A DNA stretch of 64,000 bases, taken from contig CAYYDE010000003.1 of the NCBI GenBank assembly GCA_964470525.1, forward strand, positions 62,001 to 126,000, given 5' to 3'. The position numbers and the translations under genes are program-made. The stretch is from CAYYDE01 sp964470525. GTDB taxonomy: Bacteria > Patescibacteriota > Gracilibacteria > BD1-5 > UBA6164. This document shows positions 1 to 10,682 of this stretch, piece by piece (the stretch's first letter is position 1; every line of letters starts with the position of its first letter). The notes below the pieces were generated by a model. The model made no database searches. It was not told the origin of the DNA and saw only the letters and a list, made by a program, of their open reading frames with translations.

Positions 1-339
1 ATTTCTATCATGAATGATTTGATCAATTTCTTTATATAAATGAACGAAATCTTTTGTATTTCAAAGAGCAAAATCTTGCTTTTGAAGTGTTTTGAGAGAT
101 TCTATTTTTTCAGCAGGAAGATTTTTTAAATTTTTTTGTAATATTTCATCAATTTTTGAATGAAATGCATTTTTGAAGTTTTCATCATCATTGAGGGATG
201 GATTTGTTTGAAATCATTGAAGGATTTCCCCAGCTACTTTTTTATCTTCTTCATTTTCCATGTCTGAGCTAAGAGAGTCAAGTAATTCAGTATTTTCAGG
301 ATTTTCAAAATTGTTTTGTTTTTCAATAGATGATCACAT
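1..339 (-). CDS. Hypothetical acidic helical protein, C-terminus cut by window edge
   Basis: The reading frame opens with ATG at 339 and runs off the left edge with no stop, so only the first 113 residues are visible. It starts M-G(TGA)-S-S and is rich in Glu, Asn, Leu and Lys, with no signal peptide or membrane segment in the visible part. TGA occurs in frame at three glycine positions. A good promoter (TTGCTT, 17 bp, TAGAAT, at 369-397) precedes it and has the same architecture as the promoters of the unknown genes at 8.7-15.7 kb and 35 kb. I do not recognise a family. The composition resembles the N-termini of those unknown proteins, which is only suggestive. Confidence 0.7.
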
Positions 340-368
340 AACATATGTGTTATAAAATAATATGTATT

Positions 369-397
369 ATTCTAACATATTTCTTATGGAAAAGCAA
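369..397 (-). promoter_or_regulatory. Promoter for the leftward gene at 1-339
   Basis: On the minus strand: -35 TTGCTT, 17-bp spacer ending TATGT, -10 TAGAAT. The TG one base upstream of the -10 makes it an extended -10 promoter. Confidence 0.6.
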
Positions 398-420
398 ATA
401 ATTGAAAATGAATACTTTTT

Positions 421-449
421 TTGACAAAATATAAAATTTATGATTTAAT
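421..449 (+). promoter_or_regulatory. Promoter for the 86-aa gene at 477
   Basis: Consensus -35 TTGACA, 17-bp spacer ending TATGA, -10 TTTAAT. It lies 27 bp upstream of the ATG and is divergent from the promoter at 369-397. Confidence 0.6.
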
Positions 450-476
450 AGTACTAGTAATCTTTAATTATATTAT

Positions 477-737
477 ATGAGTTTAGAAGCAATTAAAGGA
501 ACATTTAGGGATGTTACAGTATCACATCAATTTAAAGAACGTATTGAAAACTTAACAGATATAGATTTTTTAAGAAAAGAACTTGATTCAATATCTCAAG
601 CGTTTTATCTTCCAGATGAAGAAAGAGTTTGAAAAATAAGATTTCTTTCAAAAAGAATTAAATTCTTAGAAAAACGTAGTAATATTCGTGAATCAGTTCA
701 ATCACAATCTACAAAAATTGTATATGGTTATTTTTAG
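477..737 (+). CDS. Small helical protein of unknown function, 86 aa
   Basis: ATG at 477, TAG at 735-737, one in-frame TGA (glycine) near residue 53. The protein is charged and predicted helical (alternating Lys/Arg and Glu), with no membrane segment or cysteine. It has its own consensus promoter 27 bp upstream and is followed at once by the promoter of the diguanylate cyclase gene, so it is probably its own transcription unit. I recognise no family. The promoter, the clean frame and the fit between two other genes support it as a real gene. Confidence 0.65.
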
Positions 738-738
738 A

Positions 739-766
739 TTGACATACTTTAAAAAAAATATACAAT
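739..766 (+). promoter_or_regulatory. Promoter for the GGDEF gene
   Basis: TTGACA, 16-bp spacer, TACAAT. It ends 28 bp before the ATG at 795 and begins two bases after the stop codon of the previous gene. Confidence 0.6.
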
Positions 767-794
767 TAACCCAATTTATTTATACAATCAAACT

Positions 795-1532
795 ATGACT
801 TTTAATCTTTACAAAGAATACCTAAAAAGGTTACCAGAAGATGTTGTTCAGAAAAAAGAATTTTTTCGAGAAGTTATGTCTTGATTAGACGTTGATGTTC
901 AGGTTTTAGATATTCTAAAGTCTCAGAAATCAAATGATGTACTTATGAGAGAAATAAAACAACATATTGGTCAAACAATAGATGCAGTTTTAGTAAATAA
1001 AGTGTGATATTTTTCATCACATTCTGATCTACAAAATTTAGCACAGGTAAATATTTCTACGCATTTGGAATTATGACACGCAAGGTTTGTAAAAATTTTG
1101 AAACCATTTTATGATGGGCTTACATGAGTTCTAAACAGAGCGTTTTATGCAGAATGGGAATCATTAAATAAACAAGATTATACTTTGTTTTTTGTTGATT
1201 TGAATAATTTAAAACAAATCAATGATGCACAATGACATGCTGCTTGAGATAGATTGATTCAGGATATTTGTGAATATCTAAAATCAATTGTTCGTAGTCG
1301 TGATCATATTGTGAGATTTTGAGGAGATGAATTTCTTATTATTATCGAATCAACGCATCCAGATATGATAGCAAGGATGAATAAATCGTTGTCTCAATCT
1401 CAGATACCGATTTCTTTTGGATATGCTCATTCTCAGGAAGCTCAAACAACAGAAAACGTAAGAAATTTGGCAGATGCAAGAATGTATGATATGAAACAAA
1501 ATTTGAAAAACTCTTTTGTAAAAAGAGCATAA
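795..1532 (+). CDS. Diguanylate cyclase (GGDEF domain protein)
   Basis: This 245-aa soluble protein has a helical N-terminal part (about 1-105) of no clear family and a C-terminal GGDEF domain (about 106-240). The domain begins with the typical D-G-L-T-G-x-x-N-R segment, then F-x-D-x-N-x-x-K-x-x-N-D, and has an intact GGDEF signature whose first glycine is a TGA codon. An RxxD motif stands exactly five residues before GGDEF, which matches the product-inhibition I-site. In known members this domain makes c-di-GMP from two GTP. No transmembrane sensor is present. It has its own promoter and ends in a shared terminator. The activity is inferred from intact motifs. Confidence 0.88.
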
Positions 1533-1564
1533 AAAAATCAGAAATGAAAATTTCTGATTTTTTT
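1531..1564. terminator. Bidirectional terminator between convergent genes
   Basis: The 13-bp arms AAAAAATCAGAAA / TTTCTGATTTTTT end in T-runs on both strands. The hairpin overlaps the stop codons of both converging genes (GGDEF and the folding lipoprotein). Confidence 0.75.
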
Positions 1565-3095
1565 AATTTATAAAGTGTACTATTTCTACATCAAAAATGA
1601 GATCTTTTCATGCAAGAGGATGATTGAGATCAATAGTAACTGATTCATCACTTACAGCTTTTATTTCAAATAATCCATATGCAGTTGGAAGTTGTACTCA
1701 TACTTCAATTTTAAAACCTGCATCTTCAAATTCAACAAGTTGAGCTCTTGGAATTTCTTGAATATATTCTTGAGAATATTCTCCATATCATTCAGCAAAA
1801 GGAACTTCAATTGTTTTTTTCTCTCCATTTTTCATTCCGATAAGTCCATTTTCAAAACCAGGAATCATTTGTTTTCCTCCTATTTCAACATCAATAGGTT
1901 GACCTCTTTCAAGAGATGAATCAAATACAGAGTTATCAGATTTGAGTTTTCCAGTATAATGTACTTGAATAATATCTCATACTTTTACAACTCTTTGTGC
2001 ATCAGCAAGTTGTTTTGCTTCATATGCTGTTTGTTCTTCTTTGAGTTTTGCTTGAGATTTTTCAGTAATTTCAACTTCTATTTTTTTAAGAGCTTCTTCT
2101 TGGTTAATTTTTTCTTTTTCTTTGAGAACTCCATTTTCAAATGTTTTTATTTCAATTTTTATGATTTTTACATCTTTTTCTGGTTTATCATTTGCATCTG
2201 TTTTTACACTTGCAATAGCATCAAGATTTTCAAGTCATTCAACGATTTGTCCAAAAACAGAATGTTTATTATCAAGGAAAAAGTTATCTTTTTGGTTGAT
2301 AAAAAATTGACTCCCATTTGTATTTGCTCCTGCATTTGCCATAGAAAGAGATCCTCTGAGATTTTTAAGTTCTGAATCAAATTCATCTTCAAAACTTTCT
2401 CAGTAAATACTTTCTCCTCACATTCCAGTTCCTTCAGGATCTCATCCTTGGATCATAAAATCTTTTATAACTCTATGGAAAATGAGATTATTATAATATC
2501 CATTTTGAGCATGTACCATAAAATTTAATACTGTTTTTGGTGCAAATTCTGGAAAAAGTTTTACTTTTAGAGTTCCATTTGAAGTAGTAATCACAGCAAC
2601 TGTATCTCCGTTTTCAAGTGCATTTGTTTGCATAGTTGGTTCATTGTTAGAAGTATAGGAACTTGGATCAAAATTTTCTCCAAGCAGTTTTGTTTTGAGT
2701 TCATCATACGTAATTGTTGCTCCACATTTTTTTTCAATAATGTTTTTTTCTTCATCCAAAATAACATACGTTGGAACATAATCACAGGCTTCCCCAGTCA
2801 TTTGTTGGTAAGTAAGAGTATTTTTTGTATCTTGTGGAATTGAAAAATTTCCATTAAAATATTTTTTATCACTTACTATGAGTTGCATGTTTGTAAAATC
2901 TTTATAATCATTATAAAATTCATTTAAAACAGGAACTTCACTATTACAATGTGGACACCAAGTTGCCACAAATCATACGAATGTTTTCTTACCATTTTTT
3001 TCCATGATATCAATATTTGCATCTGGAGTATTTGAAACACCACAACTTGCTATTATAAATGTAAGTATAAAAAGAAGACATAGTTTTTTTATCAT
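1563..3095 (-). CDS. Folding lipoprotein: thioredoxin-like + cyclophilin + FKBP-type PPIase
   Basis: This 510-aa exported protein combines three folding activities. Residues 1-18 form a lipoprotein signal ending I-A-S-C, so Cys18 should be lipidated. Residues about 30-160 are a TlpA/thioredoxin-like domain with a C-P-H-C redox centre (Cys47, Cys50). Residues about 165-330 are a cyclophilin-type peptidyl-prolyl isomerase with F-H-R-V and N-G-S-Q-F-F-I. After a charged helical linker, residues about 400-510 are an FKBP-type isomerase (V-H-Y-T-G-K-L and P-G-F-E-N-G-L). It lies downstream of mfd in the same direction, 140 bp apart. Each domain is clear. The combination on one membrane-anchored chain is unusual and suggests a general periplasmic or surface chaperone for disulfide and proline steps. 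Confidence 0.88.
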
Positions 3096-3235
3096 AATAT
3101 TTTCTTAAAAAATAACTGGTTTGCTTTGTGTTCCTAAAAATATTTTAGAATCTTGTTGCAAAGCCATTTTGTTTGAGAACATTTTTCAAACAGCTTGTTC
3201 ATTGTATTTTTTTTTTCATTTTTATCAATAGTATT

Positions 3236-6200
3236 TTAGAGTTTTTTTGGTCTTCATATAATAATCTTTCTTTTTTTGAGATTTTCTTTTTTTTGGAAAA
3301 ATATTTTATCAAGATATTGCAAAAATTCAGTATCATTTTTAAATTTTGAAACAACACATTTTACTTTTGTAAGATCAACGACACTAAAATAACGCTCTTC
3401 ATCGAGATCTAAAAAATTTTTTAATGTTTCAATTGTAGAAGAAGATTCAAAATCTATATGATAACTTACTCACATTCTTTTAATAGAGACAATACCATAA
3501 TTACTTGCTTGGATACGTACTTTTAGGAGCATAAAAAGATGGAAAGCAGATGGAGACAGTGATTCATTTTGAGCTGAAAAATCTTGTATAATTTCATCGA
3601 GTTCTTCAAAATCAGAAATGCTTTCAATTTCTTTATAAAATTGTATTTTATCAAGCTCATTTTGAAATAAATCAGATGGAATATATGCCTCTACATTCAA
3701 ATCAAGCGTTGTTTCAATTTTTTTGTGGGATGAGATTTCTCCAAAATGATTATTCTTGAGTTCTTGAATCTTTTCTTCGAGCATATTCATATACAAAGTG
3801 ATTCCAATTTCAGAAGTTTTTCCAGATTGTTGTATTCATAAAATTTCTCAACCACCTCTATTTTCTAAATCTTTTACTGCCAGTTCGAAACCTGCTCATA
3901 AATGACTATATTCTACCATAGTAGACAATCTTTTTGCAGCATCTTCTTGAATTTTATCTTTTGCAAAAAGTAATACACAATATCATTGCCTTTCTGTTCT
4001 TCCAACTCTTCCTCTGAGTTGGTGAATCTGAGAAATACCAAATTTATATGCATCATTGATAATAATAGTATTTACATTTGGAAAATCTATACCGTTTTCT
4101 ATCACAGTTGTAGACAATAAAATATCATATTTTTTTTGTTTAAAGTCAATAATACGCTGTTCTAATTCATCTCATACTAATTGTCCATGAGTGACAATAA
4201 TGGATCTATCAGGAAAAATTTTTTGAAGATGTTGTTTTACGTTTTCTATTGTATCTACACGATTATGGATAAAATAGAGTTGTCAGTTTCTCGCAAACTC
4301 TCTTTGTCCAGTTTGGAAAATCAAAGTGTCATCAAATTGAGAAATTGATGTATCAATAGGCAATCTATTTCTTGGAGGATGAGCTAAAATAGAAATATCT
4401 TTTATTCCTCCAAGAGCCATATTTAAACTTCTTGGAATTGGGGTTGCTGACATTGATAAGATATCAATTCAAAACAGATTTTTATTTTTAATTTTCTTAA
4501 TTGCTTCTTTGTCTTTTACTCAAAATTTGTGTTCTTCATCTATAATCAACAATCAGAGATTTTTGTAGACAATATTTTCGTCAAGAAGTTTATGAGTTCC
4601 AATGACGAGATCAAGAGTTCCATTCTCTAAATCTTTAAGGGTTTTTTCTACTATTTTTGGCTTTTCAAAACGAGTGAGAAGTCAAATTTTTATTCCAAAA
4701 TCTGCAAATCTTTCTTTTGCTTTTTCATAATGCTCATATGCAAGTACCACCAAAGGAGAGAGTAGAATAGATTGTTTGTTCTGCAAAAATGCATTGTAAA
4801 TTGCATGAAATGCAATTTCTGTCTTTCAAAAACCAACATCTCCAACCAAAATTCTATCCATTGGAATAGGTTTTTCCATATCTCAGAGAATATCTTCAAT
4901 AGCACTTTGTTGATCAAGAGTATATTCATATTCAAAACTTTTTTGAAATATATGTTCTTGCTGAGGATTTCTTGGAAAACTATATCATTGTAAAATTTTT
5001 CTTTGCGCGTATATTTCTAAAAGTTCTTGGGCTGTTTTATAGACATCCTCAGATGCTTTGTCTAATTTCTTTGACCACTCTTTTGTATTGAGTCTGGTGA
5101 GTTTTGGATCTTCACTTCATAGATATTTGCTTACTCTTTTTATTTCAGTAATAGGGACAAAGAGTTTGTCGTTCGCTTGATAATGAATTTCTATGTATTC
5201 TTTTCTAATAGCTCCAACTTCCTTTTCTATAATTCCAGAAAAAATTCATATTCCATGATCTCTATGGACTACATAATCCCCAGATTTGATGTGAAGTAAG
5301 AGATCTACGTTTTCACTCACACTTTTACGTTTCCTTTTTTTTATGAAGATTTTAGACAAATTATCATCACAAATAATTTGTACTTGAGGAGTTTGGTATG
5401 ATTTTAAAATCACAAGGTGTGTTTGAATAACTTCTATATTTTCATAAAAGTTGTTTTGTGTGAGAAAATTTTGGAGTACTTTTGGAGATTTTGTATAAAA
5501 AATTGTTTTCTTTTCTTTTGATACAATTTTTTCTTCAAGTTGTTTGAGATTTTCTATAAAAATATCGGTAATATGCAAATTTTTTTGATCAAATAAAGCA
5601 CTTTTAAAGATATCAAATGCAACTAGATTTTGATAATTTTCAAATAATTTATAGACATTATGAATGTCTATCATGTCTAAAATCACAGGGATATTTTTTG
5701 ATTCTAAACATTCAAAAAATCCTGATTTATTCATATCAATTGAGTCAAAAATATCAATTTTATTTCATGAATAAATATTGAGATGATCGATCTCTGTAAA
5801 TGTATTATTTTCTTGAAACCCTATTGCTTCTATTTCATCTCACCAAAAATGTATCAAATAGGTTTTTGGATCATTTTTTCATTTTATATGGAGAGTATCT
5901 CATTGTCTCTTATAATCATTTCCCTCTAAAAAATCATGAAATACATATCAAAACTCTTGAAGTTTTTTGATAATTTGAGAAATATCATATGTTTTTCATT
6001 TTTCTATTTTGAGATTGAAAGTATTTTCTAAAGTGTAAAGATTTGGGGTTTTACATTCAAAAAATTCAGGACTACACAAAAAAATTCCAGGTGTTTCAGA
6101 AATGAGATTTCCAATATCTTGCACAGACATAAGGGTTGCGTGAGGAACTTTGAGTTCTTGTAAAATATTTTCATATTTTTTTATATTTTCTTGTTTTGTT

Positions 6201-6322
6201 ACAACACAAAAACTTTGTTGTGAGGAAAAATAGTCTTTGAGAAGTTGTGCACGAGAAAAAATATTTCATGTATTGATAAAATGTCCAAGCATTGGAAAGG
6301 TATTATTTGTAATTTTTTTCAT
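3236..6322 (-). CDS. mfd: Transcription-repair coupling factor Mfd
   Basis: The 1028-aa product is somewhat shorter than typical Mfd (about 1150). The first 340 residues are a divergent UvrB-like region. Residues about 346-410 match the RNA-polymerase-interacting CarD-like domain (G-D-Y-V-V-H-x-D-H-G-I-G). The RecG-like helicase follows, with Walker A G-D-V-G-F-G-K-T-E near residue 490 (its second-last glycine is TGA), the D-E-E-H box near 595, then Q-L-R-G-R-V-G-R and the TRG region. Mfd removes RNA polymerase stalled at DNA lesions and recruits nucleotide excision repair. The start at 6322 is the first ATG. tsaB begins divergently 41 bp away. Confidence 0.95.
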
Positions 6323-6363
6323 TATAGGTATTATGTAAAAAATTTAAAGAATAATTTTAAAAA

Positions 6364-6930
6364 ATGAATTTATTTATTGATACTATTTCTCCGAAAAATG
6401 TTCTAATTCTGTTTGATGATGAGAAAAATATTATACATAATTATTTTTTTGATGTTCGTTTACAAGAATCTTCTCGTCTCATAGAAGAAATAGATATGTT
6501 TTTACAAAAATATCAGATTTCTTATTTTGATATACAAAAAATAGTTGTGGTACATGGTCCGTGAAGTTTTACTGGTGTGAGAACTACTGTGCTTTTGGCA
6601 AATACACTCAATTATGTTGTTGGTGGAAATATGTTTTTTTTGTCATATTTTGATCTTTTTACTACGTTTCCTATTGTGAAATCTTCTTCAAAACGAGATG
6701 TGTTTTTCAAAAAGGATTTTGTTTCAGATGTAGAAATACTTTCTCATGAAGTGCTGATACAAAGAATAGAAAATGAAAAAATTCCTTATATTTTTGGTGA
6801 TGTTTCATGAGATTTTTGAGTAGAAATATATACTGAAGTTGATTATAAAAATGTTTTACAAAATCTTTCTTTTGCTCATCCACAAAAGAGAATCGAACCT
6901 TTATATCTCAAAAAACCAAATATTTCTTAA
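6364..6930 (+). CDS. tsaB: tRNA N6-threonylcarbamoyladenosine protein TsaB
   Basis: The 188-aa ASKHA-fold protein has the diagnostic G-P-G-S-F-T-G-V-R motif near residue 66, with the second glycine encoded by TGA. TsaB is the scaffold partner of TsaD in forming t6A37 on tRNAs that read ANN codons. The N-terminal I-D-T-I-S segment matches the first strand of the family. It is slightly shorter than usual (about 220-230), with a compact C-terminal half. It probably forms a short operon with the PH-domain gene nine bases downstream. Confidence 0.9.
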
Positions 6931-6939
6931 AAAAAATAT

Positions 6940-7386
6940 ATGAATACTTTTGTGTTAAAACATACTCTTTCTCGTAGTATTTTCTTCTTTTTTCCATTCT
7001 TCTTACTCATTTTAGTGTCTGTCGGAATTATGGTTATTATTTGGTTTTTCTGGAAAACTCCATTATATTGGTGGATTTGTTTTGTATGGTTTCAATGATT
7101 GAGTATTATTTGATATGTGTATGTTCATATGTTTCAAGCAGCCAAACTTTATTTTGGAGAAAATTCTCTACAATATCTGGATCAAACGATTTTATTTTCT
7201 CCAAAAAGTAAAGAAATCTCGTATCAAAGTATAGAAAATATTTCTTTATTTCAAAAATGATTTTTTGCACATGTATTTTGATATGGAACTCTATTGATTT
7301 ATATTTCTGGGAAAAAAGAAGTATTTCATTATATTCCTCATATTCAGGAGAATATTTGAGTCATTCTTTGAAATCTTCAAAAATAA
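6940..7386 (+). CDS. Membrane protein with bacterial PH domain (bPH2-like)
   Basis: The 148-aa protein has two aromatic-rich transmembrane segments (about 13-38 and 43-65) followed by a beta-rich soluble part. That part fits the bacterial pleckstrin-homology (YdbS/bPH2) pattern, including I-E-N-I-S-L-F-Q-K-G-F-F then F-G-Y-G-T-L-L-I-Y. Such proteins are membrane-bound and poorly characterised. It starts nine bases after tsaB stops and ends one base before the stop codon of queA on the other strand, so these two convergent genes have no intergenic space. The family call rests on fold pattern only. Confidence 0.7.
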
Positions 7387-8442
7387 TTATGTAATCCACA
7401 TAGCATCTCAAAATGAGAAAAAACGAAATTCATTTTTGATAGCATACTCATAAGCAGACATGATAAAATCTCTATTTGAAAATGCACTTATAAGCATTAA
7501 CAATGTGGACATTGGGAGATGAAAATTGGTAATAATACTATCAACGAATTTCCAAGAATATCCAGGATAGATAAAAATATTTGTTTCTTTTTCGCCACTT
7601 TGCAACTTACCATTTTCTTCACAAAAACTTTCTAATGTTCTCACACTTGTTGTTCCAACAGCAATGATTCTTTTTCATTGTTGTTTATATTGGTTGAGTC
7701 TTTGAGCAACTTGTTTTTCTATTTGAATATATTCATAATGCATTTGATGTTGAGTAATATCATTTGTTTCAACAGGTTTAAATGTTCAAACTCAAACATG
7801 CAAGAGGACATATTCAATGATAGTTCAGGATTTTTGTATCTTTTCAAGAAGTTCTTTTGTAAAATGAAGTCAGGCTGTTGGAGCAGCAGCACTTCCAGGA
7901 ATTTCAGAAAAAACGGTTTGGTAGCGATGTATATCATCTAATTTCTTTGTAATATAATGAGGAAGTGGAACTTCTCATAAAATTTCAAGTGTTTTGAGAA
8001 GTTCATATCAACCCTGATTGAAGCGAATAAATCTTCCCATTTCTGAAATTTTTTCGATATATCATTCCAAAATATTTTTTCAATTTTCATCATAAAAACG
8101 GATAGTACGTCATACTTTTAAATTTTTTCATGGATATCATAAACATTCCCATATGTGAGATGAAATTTCTCTATGAAGAAGAATTTCTACCTTTTTAACT
8201 TCTTTTTTTCAATTCGGGAAAATATCTATCTCTCCATATAATCTTGCAGGAATTACTTGTGTTTTATTCAGGACTAGAACATCATTTTTTCCTAATAAAG
8301 AAGCAATATCAAAGAAATGTGTTTCAGAGAAAGTCTGAGTTTTTCTCTCACAAATAAGGAGTTTTGAATGGTCTCTTTTTTCAAGCGGAGATTGTGCTAT
8401 GAGATGTTCAGGTAAAAAATAATCAAAATCACTCAAATTCAT
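7387..8442 (-). CDS. queA: S-adenosylmethionine:tRNA ribosyltransferase-isomerase QueA
   Basis: The 351-aa enzyme matches QueA at both ends. The N-terminus contains S-D-F-D-Y-x-L-P-x-x-L-I-A-Q, R-D-x-S-K-L-L and N-x-T-x-V-I-P-A-R-L-Y-G. The C-terminus contains I-T-N-F-H-L-P-x-S-T-L-L-M-L and F-R-F-F-S-F-G-D-A-M. QueA transfers the ribosyl group of SAM to 7-aminomethyl-7-deazaguanine at position 34 of tRNAs, giving epoxyqueuosine. No other queuosine gene is visible here. The ATG at 8442 fits the conserved N-terminus exactly. Confidence 0.93.
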
Positions 8443-8485
8443 ACAGAAATTTACAAAAATATTGGATGTATTGTATAAAAAAATG

Positions 8486-8524
8486 AAAAAATACCAAAAA
8501 GATTACAATCTTTTTGGTATTTTA
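8486..8524 (-). terminator. Terminator of the 40-aa gene
   Basis: The arms AAATACCAAAAAGATT and AATCTTTTTGGTATTT form a long stem with a two-base loop. On the minus strand it is followed by a T-run. It sits 14 bp after the stop codon of the small gene. Confidence 0.75.
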
Positions 8525-8537
8525 TTTAAGAATTCTT

Positions 8538-8660
8538 CTAAATGCTTTCTGAAAGACGAAGAAATCTTTGAGTTTTACTCTGTCTTGCAATTTTTACAAG
8601 TTCGAGTCTTGCTGTACTTTCACTCCTTTTTACAGCAATTTTTTTATTTTTTCTATTCAT
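8538..8660 (-). CDS. Very basic 40-aa protein, possible ribosome-associated peptide
   Basis: ATG at 8660, TAG at 8538-8540. The 40 residues contain about a dozen Lys/Arg, with no TGA codons and no cysteine. It is flanked by a consensus promoter (8691-8719) and a strong terminator (8486-8524), so it forms a complete monocistronic unit. The composition is like that of small ribosomal proteins (bL34, bS21 class), but I cannot match it to any of them. The transcription signals are the best argument for a real, well-expressed gene. Confidence 0.65.
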   Translation of the reverse strand: MNRKNKKIAVKRSESTARLELVKIARQSKTQRFLRLSESI

Positions 8661-8690
8661 ACAACAAGTATTACAAAATAAAGTAAATAT

Positions 8691-8719
8691 ATTGTAATAT
8701 GAATTTTTAAGTTTGTCAA
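8691..8719 (-). promoter_or_regulatory. Strong consensus promoter of the 40-aa gene
   Basis: On the minus strand: perfect -35 TTGACA, 17-bp spacer, -10 TACAAT, about 30 bp upstream of the ATG at 8660. The spacer lacks the TATGN extension found at several other genes here. Confidence 0.7.
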
Positions 8720-8724
8720 GATAA

Positions 8725-8753
8725 AAAATAAGACGATTTTAATCGTCTTATTT
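8725..8753 (-). terminator. Terminator of the 615-aa gene
   Basis: The arms AAATAAGACGATT and AATCGTCTTATTT are followed by T-residues on the minus strand. The upstream arm begins inside the last codons of the 615-aa gene. Confidence 0.75.
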
Positions 8754-10595
8754 GAAACTTGCAAGATCTGAAAAAGATTGTCTTTTTGTGAGAAATGGGA
8801 ATTTCCACATAATCAGTCAAATAGCGAGTCAGAGTTCAGGATTTGTTTGTAAAAATCACCATGCAAATTTTCAAGTTTCTTTCGCAACTTTTTTTGCTAC
8901 TTCAGCACTTGCTTTTGTGATTGATGTAAAGATATTTTTGACATCATCAGATATTTGCACATTACTTTTATCGAGACTTGTCATATCTCATAGTTTTTTT
9001 CCAATTCATTCACTATCACTAAAACCAAAAAGTATTAATGTAGTAGTATTCATTTTTTGAATAGGATTAAGTTTTGCAGGATCTGTTTCTCAACCTGTTG
9101 CCATATAAAGGCGATACACGTCTCTGAGAGTAATATCAGATTTTGAAATAGAATTTAACCCAGTTACTAATGTGTTACTTTGAAAAACATTCGTATAAAA
9201 TTGATTTCCAAAATCCATTAATTCTCAGTGAATAAAATTATTCGTTTCAATATCGTTTAATTCAGTAATACTATCTTTATTATTTTCAGGAAGATTAAAT
9301 TTGCTTTCAAGAGTACGTACTTTATCAGATCCCATACATGCAACTGTTATTTTACGAAAATGATCAACTTTTTTGAGAGTTCCGGGCAGATGATTTTTTA
9401 TATCAGTAAACTCACTATCACTCAAATCACGCAGAGCTATTGTAGAACTATGTATGTATTTATCTGTTCATCATCTCATGGCTTCCACAATTTTATCAAA
9501 GTCGACTCATTGTGAATCTGTAAGAAATGTAAAATCTTTCATAAAAGTCATTTTTTCAAAAAGTTCACGCATAGTAGGATTTTCTCATTCGGGAGTTTTT
9601 CCATCTTTTGCATAGATTTGAGCAATAAAAGAAGGACCTTTTGTGATTTTTTCAGAGTGATCTTTTTTCCAAAACCATTTTCCAGTAGTGTATTCAATTT
9701 CTCACCCATGAATACTTCCAAGAATCGTTTTTATATGAGAAATTAACGTAGCATCATCATATTCAATATATCTTCCTTTATCTTTATTTCTTAATTCTGT
9801 GAGTAATTTTTGATGTGTATCAGGAGAATTTATATTATTATAAGGAGTTTGTTCAAAAACGTCATTCCAAATTAAATCATGAATAATTAAAGATTCAAGG
9901 GGAGATTCGATATTACTTTTTTGATTTATTTCAAGAGATGGTTTAAAGAGTGCAAAAAATGCTTTTGCATATCCCTTATAACCTATGTCTGACATTTTTA
10001 TAAGAGATTCTTGAGTGGTTTGTGCTTTTTGTCTTACTTCCTCCATGGTAGACTCGGCTTTAGCCTCAGCAGCTAATCTTGCTTCTTCAGCAATTTTTGC
10101 TTCCGGATTATCAAGTCAGAAAAGTTTTGCGAGAGCCGGAGCTTTACTCCATAAAAAAGCAGAAATTCCGAGAGTAATTTTATCCCATACATTTCCAATT
10201 TTATCAAACATTCCAGCAATTCAGTCGAGTTTTTTAAGAGGATCTGTTTCTTGAGAAAGTTTTTGAATTTCTTCTTTTACTTCAGAGGTAGAAGCTGCAA
10301 TGACTCATTGAAGCGTTCCATCTCACATAAGGTTTTGACGAGCTTTTTCAGAGTTATCCAATACATCAGCTTTTTCTTGAATAAAAGCTTTAATTCTTTC
10401 ATATTTTAGTGCTTCAGGAGTTTGAGAAATTTCTTCTCGAAATTTTTTTAAATCTTCTCTTGAAACTTTTAAAGGAGCTTTAAAATCTTCTTCAGTAAGT
10501 TGAGATTCTTGGACTCAGATTTCAGTTTGAAGTTCTTGAATATTTTTTATTTCAATCTCACTTTGAGTTCATGGAGTTTCGTTATTTCTTGCCAT
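8748..10595 (-). CDS. Unknown 615-aa protein with C-terminal membrane segment
   Basis: ATG at 10595, TAA at 8748-8750. The first 170 residues are highly charged and helical, with no signal peptide. A short hydrophobic amphipathic stretch lies near residue 140 (around A-F-L-W-S-K-A-P). The middle is soluble. A single strong hydrophobic helix sits near the C-terminus (around L-A-I-G-L-I-M-W-K-F-P), followed by a short basic tail. I recognise no domain. It has its own promoter and terminator, is the middle member of a three-gene leftward block with the 1300-aa protein and the GH73 hydrolase, and shares promoter architecture with them. A role in envelope interaction with the hydrolase is inference only. 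Confidence 0.75.
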
Positions 10596-10625
10596 AATAT
10601 TATATTTATTTTTAAATTCTCTTTT

Positions 10626-10654
10626 ATTTTATCATAAATTTATACAGAATGCAA
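10626..10654 (-). promoter_or_regulatory. Promoter of the 615-aa gene
   Basis: On the minus strand: TTGCAT, 17-bp spacer ending TATGA, TAAAAT. The -35 overlaps the T-run of the preceding terminator. Confidence 0.6.
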
Positions 10655-10682
10655 AAAAAAGAGACTTTCGTCTCTTTTTTTT
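10653..10682 (-). terminator. Terminator of the 1300-aa gene
   Basis: The arms AAAAAAAAGAGAC and GTCTCTTTTTTTT have a four-base loop. It begins at the stop codon of the 1300-aa gene. Confidence 0.75.

Noticed and set aside
1959..2375. Plus-strand 138-codon frame opposite the folding lipoprotein
   Set aside because: Phe/Ser-rich shadow of the minus-strand cyclophilin-FKBP coding sequence, which is clearly the real gene.
3132..3219. A 28-codon minus-strand frame between mfd and the lipoprotein gene
   Set aside because: Low-complexity Lys/Asn-rich sequence with no promoter, ribosome site or recognisable feature. The 140-bp gap is otherwise empty.
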